DNA of 64,000 bases from Limnomonas spitsbergensis (taxonomy: Eukaryota; Chlorophyta; Chlorophyceae; Chlamydomonadales). Below the pieces are notes generated by a model that was given only the letters and a program-made list of their open reading frames with translations, made no database searches and was not told the origin of the DNA. Position numbers and translations under genes: made by a program. Below are positions 11,701 to 23,200 of this stretch, piece by piece. How positions within the stretch are numbered: position 1 is the stretch's first letter; every line of letters starts with the position of its first letter. The DNA is taken from contig JAYJMM010000118.1 of NCBI GenBank assembly GCA_037349105.1, positions 744,001 to 808,000 of the forward strand, read 5' to 3'.

Positions 11701-11924
11701 GTGGGGGCGGATGAGGAAGTGGCTGCCTCAGTGGGGCCCTCACACGACACCCAAGTTGACCCATAGTTTGAGAGTCGCATTCGTCAGCATGTAGGTATAT
11801 GCAGGCATCTGAGCTGGCATGTCAGGACCACACGTCCTCTTTGAGAGCTCAGCAGCCCAAGGCATCGGTGGAAGTGGTGAGCAAAGGGCACTTTATGCGG
11901 GGCAGCTCCCCCCCCCCTCCTCTC

Positions 11925-12815
11925 CCCCCCTGGCTGGTACTAAGAGAAACCTTAAACCCTAACACCTTTAACCCTAACTCGCTGTGTCATTACCACAACT
12001 CGCTGTGTCACCGCCCTAAATCGGTCAGTCACCATCCTAAACCCAAAGCCTTAAACCCTAAACCCTAACTCGCTGTGTCACCACCCTAACTTGCTATGTC
12101 ACCACCCTAAACTCTTGACCTTACACCCTAACACCTAAACCCCTCACTCACTGTGTCACCAGCCTAATTCACTGTGTCACCGCCCAAGCTCGCTCTGTCA
12201 TTATCCTAAACCCAAAACCCTAAAATCCTTACTCGCTGTGACACGGCCCTAACTCGCTCTGTCACCACCCTACACTCTAAACCTGCAGCCCTAACACCCC
12301 AACCCCTAACTCGCTCTGCCGCCACCCTAACTTGCTGTGCCACCGAGCCCTAACTTTCTCTGTCACCGTCCTACACCCTACACCTTAAACCCTAAACCCT
12401 AAACCCCTAGCTTGCCCTGTCACCACCCTAAGTCGCTGTGTCACCGTCCTAACTCGCTCTGTCACCATCCTTAACCTTAAACCCTACACCCCTAACTCGC
12501 TGTGTCACTGCCCTAACTCGCTCTGTCACCACCCTCAATTCTAAATATTAGAACCTAGCACCTCAACCCCTAACTCGCTGTGTCACTGCCCTAACTCGCT
12601 CTGTCACCACCCTCAATTCTAAATATTAGAACCTAGCACCTCAACCTCTAACTCGCTGTGTCACGGCCCTAACTTGCTCTGTCACCACCCTCAATCCGAA
12701 ATCTTAGAACCTAGCACCTAAACCCCCAACTCGCAGTGTCACCACCCTAACTCGCCGTGTCACCGCCCTACACGCTCTGTCACCACTGCAAACCCTACAC
12801 CCTAAACCCCCAATC
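11925..12815. repeat. Interstitial telomere-like / CGCTGTGTCACC repeat block
   Basis: Runs of CCCTAAACCCTAA, related to the TTTAGGG-type telomere repeat of plants and many green algae, are interleaved with a ~22-bp unit CTAACTCGCTGTGTCACC(A/G)CC. Within it, 12491-12720 contains about three copies of a 78-bp higher-order unit that includes TTCTAAATATTAGAACCTAG. All units are degenerate, so this is not a functional chromosome end at this position. Confidence 0.75.
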
Positions 12816-13240
12816 GCTACCGAACAAAATTAGTTGAGTAGATAGGGATACACTACGTAGTTGGCGGGAGCAGTACCGGTACATGAACAAAATGATCATT
12901 CACATCACAGTGAGTGGGCAGGGTGATGGAAAACAAACAAAAAGTGGGGATGGCAATCACATGCACTTGGGTTGACTTTTAATTTGTATGTTGTTGCTAC
13001 ATCGCATCGACCCAAAAGCCTTCTTCAAAATAGCCATGACAGGCAGTACGAAAAGAGGAAAGACAGATACCGGATTACCGGTAGTAGAAGGAAATAAAAA
13101 TGAAGAAATTTGCCTCACAGCCAGAAACTCGGGCCCCAATCCTATGCATGTCTAACGATGCATCCTCTCTTGCTGGCTTTAAGCAACCTACATATGCTCC
13201 TTGCCTTTAGCAGATGGGTTACGGGGTCACGGTGGGAGGT
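12816..13240. other. No gene seen
   Basis: Short unique-looking stretch between the telomere-like block and the 57-bp minisatellite. Only frames of 60-70 codons without similarity. Confidence 0.4.
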
Positions 13241-14785
13241 TATCCCAACAGCAGCAACACCCCTGCCACCACCAGCAGCAGCACCTGTCATGCCCCTGCT
13301 GCCGCCTGCACCTGCATGACCGCCCTTGCCGCCGCTTGCACCTCCAGGACCAGCAGCAGCAGCACCTCAAGCAGCGACGCCCCTGCCACCACCTGCACCT
13401 GCATGCCACCAGCAGCAGCGCCTCCAGCAGCGACGCCCCTGCCGCCACCTGCACCTAATGGCCCACCAGCAGCGGCGCCTTCAGCAACAACGCCCCTGCC
13501 GCCACCTGCACCTGATGGCCCACCAGCAGCGGCACCTTCAGCAACAACGCCCCTGCCGCCACCTGCACCTAATGGCCCACCAGCAGCGGCACCTTCAGCA
13601 ACAATGCCCCGGCCGCCACCTGCACCTAATGGCGCACCAGCAGTGGCGCCTTCAGCAACAACGCCCCTGCCGTCACCTGCACCTCATGGCCCACCAGCAG
13701 CGGCACCTTCAGCAACAATGCCCCGGCCGCCATCTGCACCTAATGGCGCACCAGCAGTGGCGCCTTCAGCAACAACGCCCCTGCCGTCACCTGCACCTCA
13801 TGGCCCACCAGCAGCGGCACCTTCAGCAACAACGCCCCTGCCGCCATCTGCACCTAATGGCCCACCAGCAGCGGCACCTTCAGCAGCAATGCCCATGCTG
13901 CACCTGCACCTAATGGCCCACCAGCAGCGGCACCTTCAGCAGCAATGCCCCTGCCGCCATCTGCACGTCATGGCCCACCAGCAGCGGCACCTTCAGCAAC
14001 ATCGCCCCTGCCGCCACCTGCACCTAATGGCCCACCAGCAGCGGCACCTTCAGCAGCAATGCCCCTGCCGCCATCTGCACCTAATGGCCCACCAGCAGCG
14101 GCACCTTTAGCAACAACGCCCCTGCCGCCACCTGCACCTAATGGCCCACCAGCAGCAACACCTTCAGCAACAACGCCCCTGCCGCCATCTGCACCTGATG
14201 GCCCACCAGCAGCGGCACCTTTAGCAACAACGACCCTGCCGCCATCTGCACCTGATGGCCCACCAGCAGCGGCACCTTCAGCAGCAATGTCCCTGCCGCC
14301 ATCTGCACTTGATGGCCCATCAGCAGCGGCACCTTTAGCAACAATGCCCCTGCCGCCATCTGCACCTGATGGCCCACCAGCAGCGGCACCTTCAGCAGCA
14401 ATGCCCCTGCCGCCATCTGCACCTGATGGCCCAACAGCAGCGGCACCTTCAGCAACAACGCCCCTGCCGCCATCTGCACCTGATGGCCCACCAGCAGCGG
14501 CACCTTCAGCAGCAATGCCCCTGCCGCCATCTGCACCTGATGGCCCACCAGCAGCGGCACCTTTAGCAACAATGCCCCTGCCGCCACCTGCACCTGATGG
14601 CCCACCAGCAGCGGCACCTTTAGCAACAACGCCCCTGCCGCCACCTGCACCTGATGGCCCACCAGCAGCGGCACCTTTAGCAACAACACCCCTGCCGCCA
14701 CCTGCACCTGATGGCCCACCAGCAGCGGCACCTTTAGCAACAACGCCCCTGCCGCCACCTTCACTTGATGGTTCACTATTTGCTG
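13241..14785 (+). repeat. 57-bp minisatellite encoding Pro/Ala-rich 19-residue units
   Basis: About 23 clear copies of a 57-bp unit from 13441, with more degenerate units before it. In the plus strand the unit reads PPPAPDGPPAAAPLATTPL. Because 57 is a multiple of 3, several frames stay open on both strands. The Pro/Ala frame open from 13214 shifts by one base near 13885 and continues in the frame of 13945-14886, where it ends in PACPCE and a stop. It could be a hydroxyproline-rich cell-wall-type coding tract, as found in volvocine algae. I see no signal peptide or supported upstream exon, so it is listed as a repeat with possible coding. Confidence 0.7.
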
Positions 14786-14871
14786 CGCCTCCACCACCCT
14801 TGCTGTTGCCGGCACCTGCATGCCCACCAGGAGCAGCGCTTTTAACAACCTTGCCGCCGCCTGCACCTGCA

Positions 14872-15675
14872 TGCCCATGTGAGTGATCATACGCACTAGT
14901 CCTTGGTTATCTCTCTGTCAATGTCTCAAATCCTGTATGATTCTGTCAATCAACTCTATCAAAGCATACCAGTACCGTATGTGCCTTGATTACCGTTGCC
15001 CCTTCTGGTAGAAGCCTGGGACCCGGGGAGCCCCACGCCAGGTTTTGATTATCTGTAAAGCTCATTCAGTGCACCGGGTCCATCATATTCATCTGGCTGT
15101 CAGAGAACTGGATTGTTTCTTTTTGTTGCAAGGGCACTCAAAGCACCTGTCTGACAGCATTGTCACCTTAGTGAAGGGGGAGATATCAAGGCACCTTTGC
15201 CGGCATCAACTATGGCTGGCTCGCATGAGTATAACAGCCGTAATACACTATCGGCCTTCATTTAATCTCTTGAGTCCTCAATCAAAAAAGACAAATCTTT
15301 CTAGCCGTCAGGCCTCGTTCTATGCGCCTATTCAATCTGATTGTGTCTCCGGAATTCAAACTTTCACTTGAATGACACCAGGCAACCCACTCGCTTAAGT
15401 AGACGCCTCATTATGGATGTAGCCCAACCATTATTACCACTGCTGTTATGAACAATTGAACAGAGACTCAGATGTGCCCATGGCCCACGTTAACCTCTGT
15501 CTCTGTCATCATGAGGCATTACTAAGTAGCAAGAACGGGTCATGGCTACTTTGTGTTAGGTTACATGGATGCGACGACGAGCTGGTTTTTTTGTGACAGC
15601 AAAGCCCTCGAGGGCCTACGGGGACGGATTGTGGGCCACATCAATGATTGAAAACGTTAGCTTCAGAGCAAGAAA
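14872..15675. repeat. Duplicated segment A, copy 1
   Basis: Similar to 33325-34110 with many substitutions and small indels (roughly 80-90% by eye). Shared landmarks are GAGTGATCATACGCA, AGAAGCCTGGGACCCGGG, TCAGAGAACTGGATTGTTTC, GTGGCTGGCTCGCATGAGTA and GGGGACGGATTGTGGGCCAC. Left of it lies the minisatellite here and the histone H3 3' flank in the other copy. No gene is supported. Confidence 0.75.
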
Positions 15676-15765
15676 TGATAGGAGGGCATGATAGGAGGGC
15701 AGGAGGGCAGGAGTACAAGAGGGCAGGAGGACAGGAGGGCAGAAGGACAGGAGGGCAGGAGTCTG
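15676..15765. repeat. CAGGAGGG short tandem repeat
   Basis: About ten irregular 8-9 bp units of the type GGAGGGCA and GGAGGACA. The other duplication copy has about 3.2 kb of different sequence at this place. Confidence 0.7.
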
Positions 15766-16326
15766 TGTAAGATGTGGCTGCGCGACCAGCATCTGCCGCG
15801 CAGCTGCCGGGTTCTGCTACACTAGCACCTTCATCTGTGTCGACACTGGGCTGGGCAGCTTCGTGGGTTGTCTTGCAACAGCTTTGGATTTGGGTGGGAT
15901 TCCGATTTGCTGTAGTTGGATACAGTCCATATGTCAATGACGTTACACCACTGGGCCATGCTGCAAAGGCTCGGCCACATCGGCGTCCAACAGCAAGGTT
16001 GGAAACTTAAGAGAGAGAGAGGTAGGAGCCGCCCTCAAAAACAAAACACAGAGTTCTAATCCCCAATCCAACTACTACCGGAAGATAAAGACATCTGGGC
16101 CATGCTGGGACAGTCCACATGTGCAAATCATAAGCACTACACCCTTTAAGCTAACATTTGAGAATGCAAATGATGGCGCGGCTCTTAATTGTGTTGCTTT
16201 GTCACAATGCAGTTTCATGGCCTATGACAGAGCGCAATATGCTCAGAAACAAAGCGAAGTCAAACATTGTCAATCAGCATTTTATTTTAGTGTGTGCTAG
16301 ACCAACGTTCGGGGGCTGCCGGGTGG

Positions 16327-16409
16327 CCACTGCTGGGTCGTTTGGTATCCTTCACCGACGGACCTACAACAGGTCACCCAAGCAGCAAGGCATGCTCCAC
16401 CCAGCCCTG
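16327..16409. repeat. Solitary diverged satellite monomer (copy 1)
   Basis: Aligns to one 86-bp satellite monomer: CACTGCTGGG, TTTGGTATC, TTCACCG, CCTAC, AGGTCACCCAAGCAGCA and GGCATGCTCCACCCAGCCC match CACTGGGCTGG through GCGCCAGGCCCC. It stands alone, about 2.4 kb from the array, on the 3' side of the kinase exon. Confidence 0.6.
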
Positions 16410-16987
16410 TCTGTCGTAGTTCGGGCTGTGGCTGAATTGCTACCATTATGACCGCATGTGCGTGAGGCCGACAGGATCTGCTAGGTTTCAGTAATGGTGG
16501 ACAGTAGGAAGCGGACTGGCAGACAGATGAAGGACATAAAATTTACATTATACAGGATATGAGGAGCATGATACCAACCTTACTCCTTATTGCTCATATA
16601 TGTCACGAGTACATACCGCACTTATATTCCAGAATTTTGAAATATGTGAAAATCATCAAGCCAGCAGAGAAAAACAAACGACGGCGGGCAATAATCGTAC
16701 AGGAGTTACTACATGCTATACCACCTGACATATACTGATATCAACAGGAAGGCAGAGTAACGACACGGTTCTCAAGTACGGGTACAAGAAATCCTCGTCA
16801 TGACACGTTATGAGCGAACTGTTATGTCATGATTATGGTGGACACCAGAAGTCCAAACAATCCCACCATCATGAAATGGATGAGTGCAGGTCATAAAACA
16901 AGGTAATAACGCATGGGCACGCATCGACAACTAACCAGGGGAGTCAATGAGATTGTAAGCATATGCCTTCGTTGCTGGGTTATAACG

Positions 16988-17241
16988 TCAACAAGCCCCT
17001 AGGCGTGGAAGGTGAGGTACCATTATCACGATTAAATGTGATCGTCCAAAGCTCAGTGCCCCGATCCCCATTGCAGGGGCCAGACCATCTCTGTACCCTG
17101 CTGTTGCTGCAGCTCCAACAAGCAGTGGCGTCGTGGCAGATGATGGCAGTATCCACACACCTCGCATCAGAGGAAGGGGAACTGCAGGGTCAGCGTGCCC
17201 CCCCCTCAAGGCGGGGGACTCTGCCGGGCTACTGGCCCATC
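16988..17241 (-). pseudogene. Out-of-frame C-terminal extension of kinase A
   Basis: Reads GGHADPAVPLPLMRGVWILP and later GAAATAGYRDGLAPAMGIGALSF, nearly the same as the last ~60 residues of the paralogous exon at 38500. Here it is in a different frame from the preceding repeats, which end at TGA 17244-17242. It marks a frameshift in copy A or a gain of coding in copy B. The copy-B stop after ALSF is a single-base difference (TGA against GGA). Confidence 0.6.
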
Positions 17242-20200
17242 TCATGCTGCTGCTGCTACTGCTGCCGATACAGGCACCAGGTTCCCTCCTGGTCCAAGCA
17301 CCCAGCGGCCCCGAATCAGGGTGGGAGGCGCTGGAGGGGTGGCCAACCCACCGCCTGCTGCTGCTGCTGCTGCCGAAAGGTCCGGCACCAGTTGTCCTCC
17401 TGGTCCACGCACCCAGCGGCCCCGCATCAGGGTGGGGGGCGCTGGAGGGGTGGCCGACCCACCGCCTGCTGTTGCTGCTGCTACTGCTGCCGAAAGGTCA
17501 GGCACCAGTTGTCCTCCTGGTCCACGCACCCAGCGGCCCTGCATCAGGTTGGGGGTCGCTGGAGGGGTGGCTGACCCACCGCCTGCTGCTGCTGCTGCTA
17601 CTGCTGCCGAAAGGTCCGGCACCAGTTGTCCTCCTGGTCCACGCACCCAGCGGCCCTGCATCAGGGTGGGGGGCGCTGGAGGGGTGGCTGACCCACCGCC
17701 TGCTGCTGCTGCTGCTGCTACTGCTGCCGAAAGGTCAGGCACCAGTTGTCCTCCTGGTCCACGCACCCAGCGGCCCTGCATCAGGGTGGGGGGCGCTGGA
17801 GGAGTAGCCGACCCACCGCCTGCTGCTGTTGCTGCTACTGCTGCCGAAAGGTCCGGCACCAGTTGTCCTCCTGGTCCAAGCACCCAGCGGCCCTGCATCA
17901 GGGTGGGGGGCGCTGGAGGGGTGGCCGACCCACCGCCTGCTGCTGCTGCTGCTACTGCTGCCGAAAGGTCCGGCACCAGTTGTCCTCCTGGTCCAAGCAC
18001 CCAGCGGCCCTGCATCAGGGTGGGGGGCGCTGGAGGGGTGGCCGACCCACCGCCTGCTGCTGTTGCTGTTGCTGCCGGAAGGTCAGGCACCAGTTGTCCT
18101 CCTGGTCCATGCACCCAGCGGCCCTGCATCAGGGTGGGGGACTCTGCAGGGGCGGCCGGACCACCGCCTGCTGCTGCTGTAGCTGTGGGCATGGTGCATA
18201 CCGGTGTGCTGACCAGAACCGGTGCCAGGGTGATTATCGATCCCAGATCCCTGACCACCTGCGCCATGTTCGGCCTGCCCTGAGGGTCCTTCTTGATGCA
18301 CGCCGTGATGAGCGTCTGCAAGCGGCATGACCCCTCAGGGCCAAGGGGGGCCACGTCAGCCACATCCAGCTTCAGGTTAGGCTGCAGGCCTTTGCTGAGG
18401 GCCGCGTCCATGAAGGTCCCGGCCTGCTCCCTGCTCCAGCCAGCGTCCATCATAGCCTTGTACAGGTGGTAGCAAGGGTCCGGCAGCATGCTGAAGATGG
18501 CATACAGCATGCGGCCGAAGGACAGAACATCCGCCTTCCGGGACACCTAGGAGGGGCAACAGGCGACAAGGAACCGGTTAGTCAGCAAAGTAATGGTGCA
18601 GATCCTTGCATCATGACCGCAATAGGTACTCACTGACTGGCAGCTTATGCATGTGCACTAGCAATGCTTGGGGAACAAAATTCCAGCTGCGCTCAACCAT
18701 GATCATGAGATGGGTCCAAATGATTAAGATTATGCAAAGGGTCTAAATGATTGTGCAAAGTGTCCAAAGAAACAGGGGTATCATAGCACTAATTTGGTTG
18801 TGCGCCGTACACCCCTCAATGAGCTGTTGGGCAGACACATGCACTGGGCTGGCAGGTGTCCTACCCTTGACCAGCCTACAGTAGGTGACCCAAGCAGCAG
18901 GGCTTGCTGCGCCAGGCCCCATCACATGCACTGGGCTGGCAGGTGTCCTACCCTTGACCAGCCTACAGTAGGTGGCCCAAGCAGCAGGGCTTGCTGCGCC
19001 AGGCCCCATCACATGCATTGGGCTGGCAGGTGTCCTACCCTTGACCAGCCTACAGTAGGTGACCCAAGCAGCAGGGCTTGCTGCACCAGGCCCCATCACA
19101 TGCACTGGGCTGGCAGGTGTCCTACCCTTGACCAGCCTACAGTAGGTGGCCCAAGCAGCAGGGCTTGCTGCGCCAGGCCCCATCACATGCACTGGGCTGG
19201 CAGGTGTCCTACCCTTGACCAGCCTACAGTAGGTGGCCCAAGCAGCAGGGCTTGCTGCGCCAGGCCCCATCACATGCACTGGGCTGGCAGGTGTCCTACC
19301 CTTGACCAGCCTACAGTAGGTGACCCAAGCAGCAGGGCTTGCTACACAATGCCCCATCACATGCACTGGGCTGGTAGTGTCCTACCCTTGACCAGCCTAC
19401 AGAAGGTGGCCCAAGCAGCAGGGCTTGCTGCGCCAGGCCCTATCACATGCATTGGGCTGGCAGGTATCTACCCTTGACCAGCCTACAGTAGGTGGCCCAA
19501 GCAGCAGGGCTTGCTGCGCCAGGCCCCATCACATGCACTGGGCTGGCAGGTATCTACCCTTGACCAGCCTACAGTAGGTGACCCAAGCAGCAGGGCTTGT
19601 TGCGCCATGCCCCATCACATGCACTGGGCTGGCAGGTATCTACCCTTGACCAGCTTACAGAAGGTGGCCCAAGCAGCAGGGCTTGCTGCACCAGGCCCCA
19701 TCACATGCACTGGGCTGGCAGGTATCTCCCCTTGACCAGCCTACAGTAGGTGACCCAAGCAGCAGGGCTTGTTGCGCCAGGCCCCATCACATGCATTGGG
19801 CTGGCAGGTATCTACCCTTGACCAGCCTACAGTAGGTGACCCAAGCAGCAGGGCTTGCTGCACCAGGCCCCATCACATGCACTGGGCTGGCAGGTGTCCT
19901 ACCCTTGACCAGCCTACATACAGTAGGTGACCCAAGCAGCAGGGCTTGCTGCGCCAGGCCCCATCACATGCATTGGGCTGGCAGTGTCCTACCCTTGACC
20001 AGCCTACAGTAGGTGGCCCAAGCAGCAGGGCTTGCTGCGCCAGGCCCCATCACATGCATTGGGCTGGCAGTGTCCTACCCTTGACCAGCCTACAGTAGGT
20101 GGCCCAAGCAGCAGGGCTTGCTGCGCCAGGCCCCATCACATGCACTGGGCTGGCAAGTATCTCCCCTTGATCAGCCTACAGTAGGTGACCCAAGCAGCAG

Positions 20201-23200
20201 GGCTTGCTGCACCAGGCCCCATCACATGCACTGGGCTGGCAGGTATCTCCCCTTGATCAGCCTACAGTAGGTGACCCAAGCAGCAGGGCTTGTTGCGCCA
20301 GGCCCCATCACATGCATTGGGCTGGCAGGTATCTACCCTTGACCAGCCTACAGTAGGTGACCCAAGCAGTAGGGCTTGTTGCGCCAGGCCCCATCACATG
20401 CACTGGGCTGGTAGTGTCCTACCCTTGACCAGCCTACAGTAGGTGGACCAAGCAGCAGAGCTTGCTGCACAATGCCCCATCACATGCACTGGGCTGGCAG
20501 GTGTCCTACCCTTGACCAGCCTACAGTAGGTGGCCCAAGCAGCAGGGCTTGCTGCGCCAGACCCCATCACATGCACTGGGCTGGCAGGTGTCCTACCCTT
20601 AACCAGCCTACATACAGTAGGTGACCCAAGCAGCAGGGCTTGCTGCGCCAGGCCCCATCACATGAATTGGGCTGGCAGTGTCCTACCCTTGACCAGCCTA
20701 CAGTAGGTGGCCCAAGCAGCAGGGCTTGCTGCGCCAGGCCCCATCACATGCACTGGGCTGGCAGGTATCTACCCTTGACCAGCCTACAGTAGGTGGCCCA
20801 AGCAGCAGGGCTTGCTGCACCAGGCCCCATCACATGCACTGGGCTGGCAGGTATCTACCCTTGACCAGCCTACAGTAGGTGGCCCAAGCAGCAGGGCTTG
20901 CTGCACCATGCCCCATCACATGCACTGGGCTGGCAGGTATCCTACCCTTGACCAGCCTACAGTAGGTGGCCCAAGCAGCAGGGCTTGCTGCACCAGGCCC
21001 CATCACATGCACTGGGCTGGCAGGCATCTACCCTTGACCAGCCTACAGTAGGTGGCCCAAGCAGCAGGGCTTGCTGCGCCAGGCCCCATCACATGCACTG
21101 GGCTGGCAGGTATCTACCCTTGACCAGCCTACAGTAGGTGACCCAAGCAGCAGGGCTTGCTGCGCCAGGCCCCATCACATGCACTGGGCTGGCAGGTATC
21201 TACCCTTGACCAGCCTACAGTAGGTGGCCCAAGCAGCAGGGCTTGCTGCACCAGGCCCCATCACATGCATTGGGCTGGCAGTGTCCTACCCTTGACCAGC
21301 CTACAGAAGGTGGTCCAAGCAGCAGGGCTTGCTGCGCCAGGCCCCATCACATGCACTGGGCTGGCAGGTATCTACCCTTGACCAGCCTACAGTAGGTGGT
21401 CCAAGCAGCAGGGCTTGCTGCGCCAGGCCCCATCACATGCATTGGGCTGGCAGTGTCCTACCCTTGACCAGCCTACAGAAGGTGGTCCAAGCAGCAGGGC
21501 TTGCTGCGCCAGGCCCCATCACATGCACTGGGCTGGTAGTGTCCTACCCTTGACCAGCCTACAGTAGGTGGCCCAAGCAGCAGGGCTTGCTGCGCCAGGC
21601 CCCATCACATGCACTGGGCTGGTAGTGTCCTACCCTTGACCAGCCTACAGTAGGTGGCCCACGCAGCAGGGCTTGCTGCACCAGGCCCCATCACATGCAC
21701 TGGGCTGGCAGTGTCCTACCCTTGACCAGCCTACAGTAGGTGACCCAAGCAGCAGGGCTTGCTGCACCAGGCCCCATCACATGCATTGGGCTGGCAGTGT
21801 CCTATCCTTGACCAGCCTACAGTAGGTGACCCAAGCAGCAGGGCTTGCTGCACCAGGCCCCATCACATGCATTGGGCTGGCAGTGTCCTACCCTTGACCA
21901 GCCTACAGTAGGTGGCCCAAGCAGCAGGGCTTGCTGCACAATGCCCCATCACATGCACTGGGCTGGCAGTGTCCTACCCTTGACCAGCCTACAGTAGGTG
22001 ACCCAAGCAGCAGGGCTTGCTGCGCCAGACCCCATCACATGCACTGGGCTGGCAGGTGTCCTACCCTTGACCAGCCTACAGTAGGTGGCCCAAGCAGCAG
22101 AGCTTGCTGCACCATGCTCCATCACATGCACTGGGCTGGCAGGTATCCTACCCTTGACCAGCCTACAGTAGGTGACCCAAGCAGCAGGGCTTGCTGCGCC
22201 AGGCCCCATCACATGCACTGGGCTGGCAGTGTCCTACCCTTGACCAGCCTACAGTAGGTGGCCCAAGCAGCAGGGCTTGCTGCACCAGGCCCCATCACAT
22301 GCATTGGGCTGGTAGTGTCCTACCCTTGACCAGCCTACAGAAGGTGGTCCAAGCAGCAGGGCTTGCTGCGCCAGGCCCCATCACATGCACTGGGCTGGCA
22401 GGTATCTACCCTTGACCAGCCTACAGTAGGTGGTCCAAGCAGCAGGGCTTGCTGCGCCAGGCCCCATCACATGCACTGGGCTGGCAGGTATCTACCCTTG
22501 ACCAGCCTGCAGTAGGTGGCCCAAGCAGCAGGGCTTGTTGCGCCAGGCCCCATCACATGCACTGGGCTGGCAGGTATCCTACCCTTGACCAGCCTACAGT
22601 AAGTGGCCCAAGCAGCAGGGCTTGCTGCGCCAGGCCCCATCACATGCATTGGGCTGGCAGTGTCCTACCCTTGACCAGCCTACAGAAGGTGGTCCACGCA
22701 GCAGGGCTTGCTGCGCCAGGCCCCATCACATGCACTGGGCTGGTAGTGTCCTACCCTTGACCAGCCTACAGTAGGTGGCCCAAACAGCAGGGCTTGCTGC
22801 GCCAGGCCCCATCACATGCACTGGGCTGGCATGTATCTTACCTTGACCAGCCTACAGTAGGTGACCCAAGCAGCAGGGCTTGCTGCACCAGGCCCCATCA
22901 CATGCACTGGGCTGGCAGTGTCCTACCCTTGACCAGCCTACAGTAGGTGGCCCAAGCAGCAGGGCTTGCTGCGCCAGGCCCCATCACATGCATTGGGCTG
23001 TTAGTGTCCTACCCTTGACCAGCCTACAGAAGGTGGCCCAAGCAGCAGAGCTTGCAGCACCAGGCCCCATCACATGCACTGGGCTGGTAGTGTCCTACCC
23101 TTGACTAGCCTACAGTAGGTGGCCCAAGCAGCAGGGCTTGCTGCACCAGGCCCCATCACATGCACTGGGCTGGCAGGTGTCCTACCCTTGACCAGCCTAC

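Larger units (their letters stand above)
15766..18835. repeat. Duplicated segment B, copy 1 (contains last exon of kinase A)
   Basis: Matches 37280-40477 almost base for base over long stretches. For example, 16520-17170 and 37960-38620 differ at only a few positions, and both copies end at the same satellite junction (GAGCTGTTGGGCAGACACAT). Exceptions are a ~150-bp block near 15935-16090 found only here, a ~130-bp block near 37345-37478 found only in copy 2, and the coding tandem repeats of the kinase exon, which differ strongly. Confidence 0.85.

Noticed and set aside
17195..18283. 362-codon plus-strand frame opposite kinase A
   Set aside because: Same reason; it is the complement of the GRWVRGPGG repeats.
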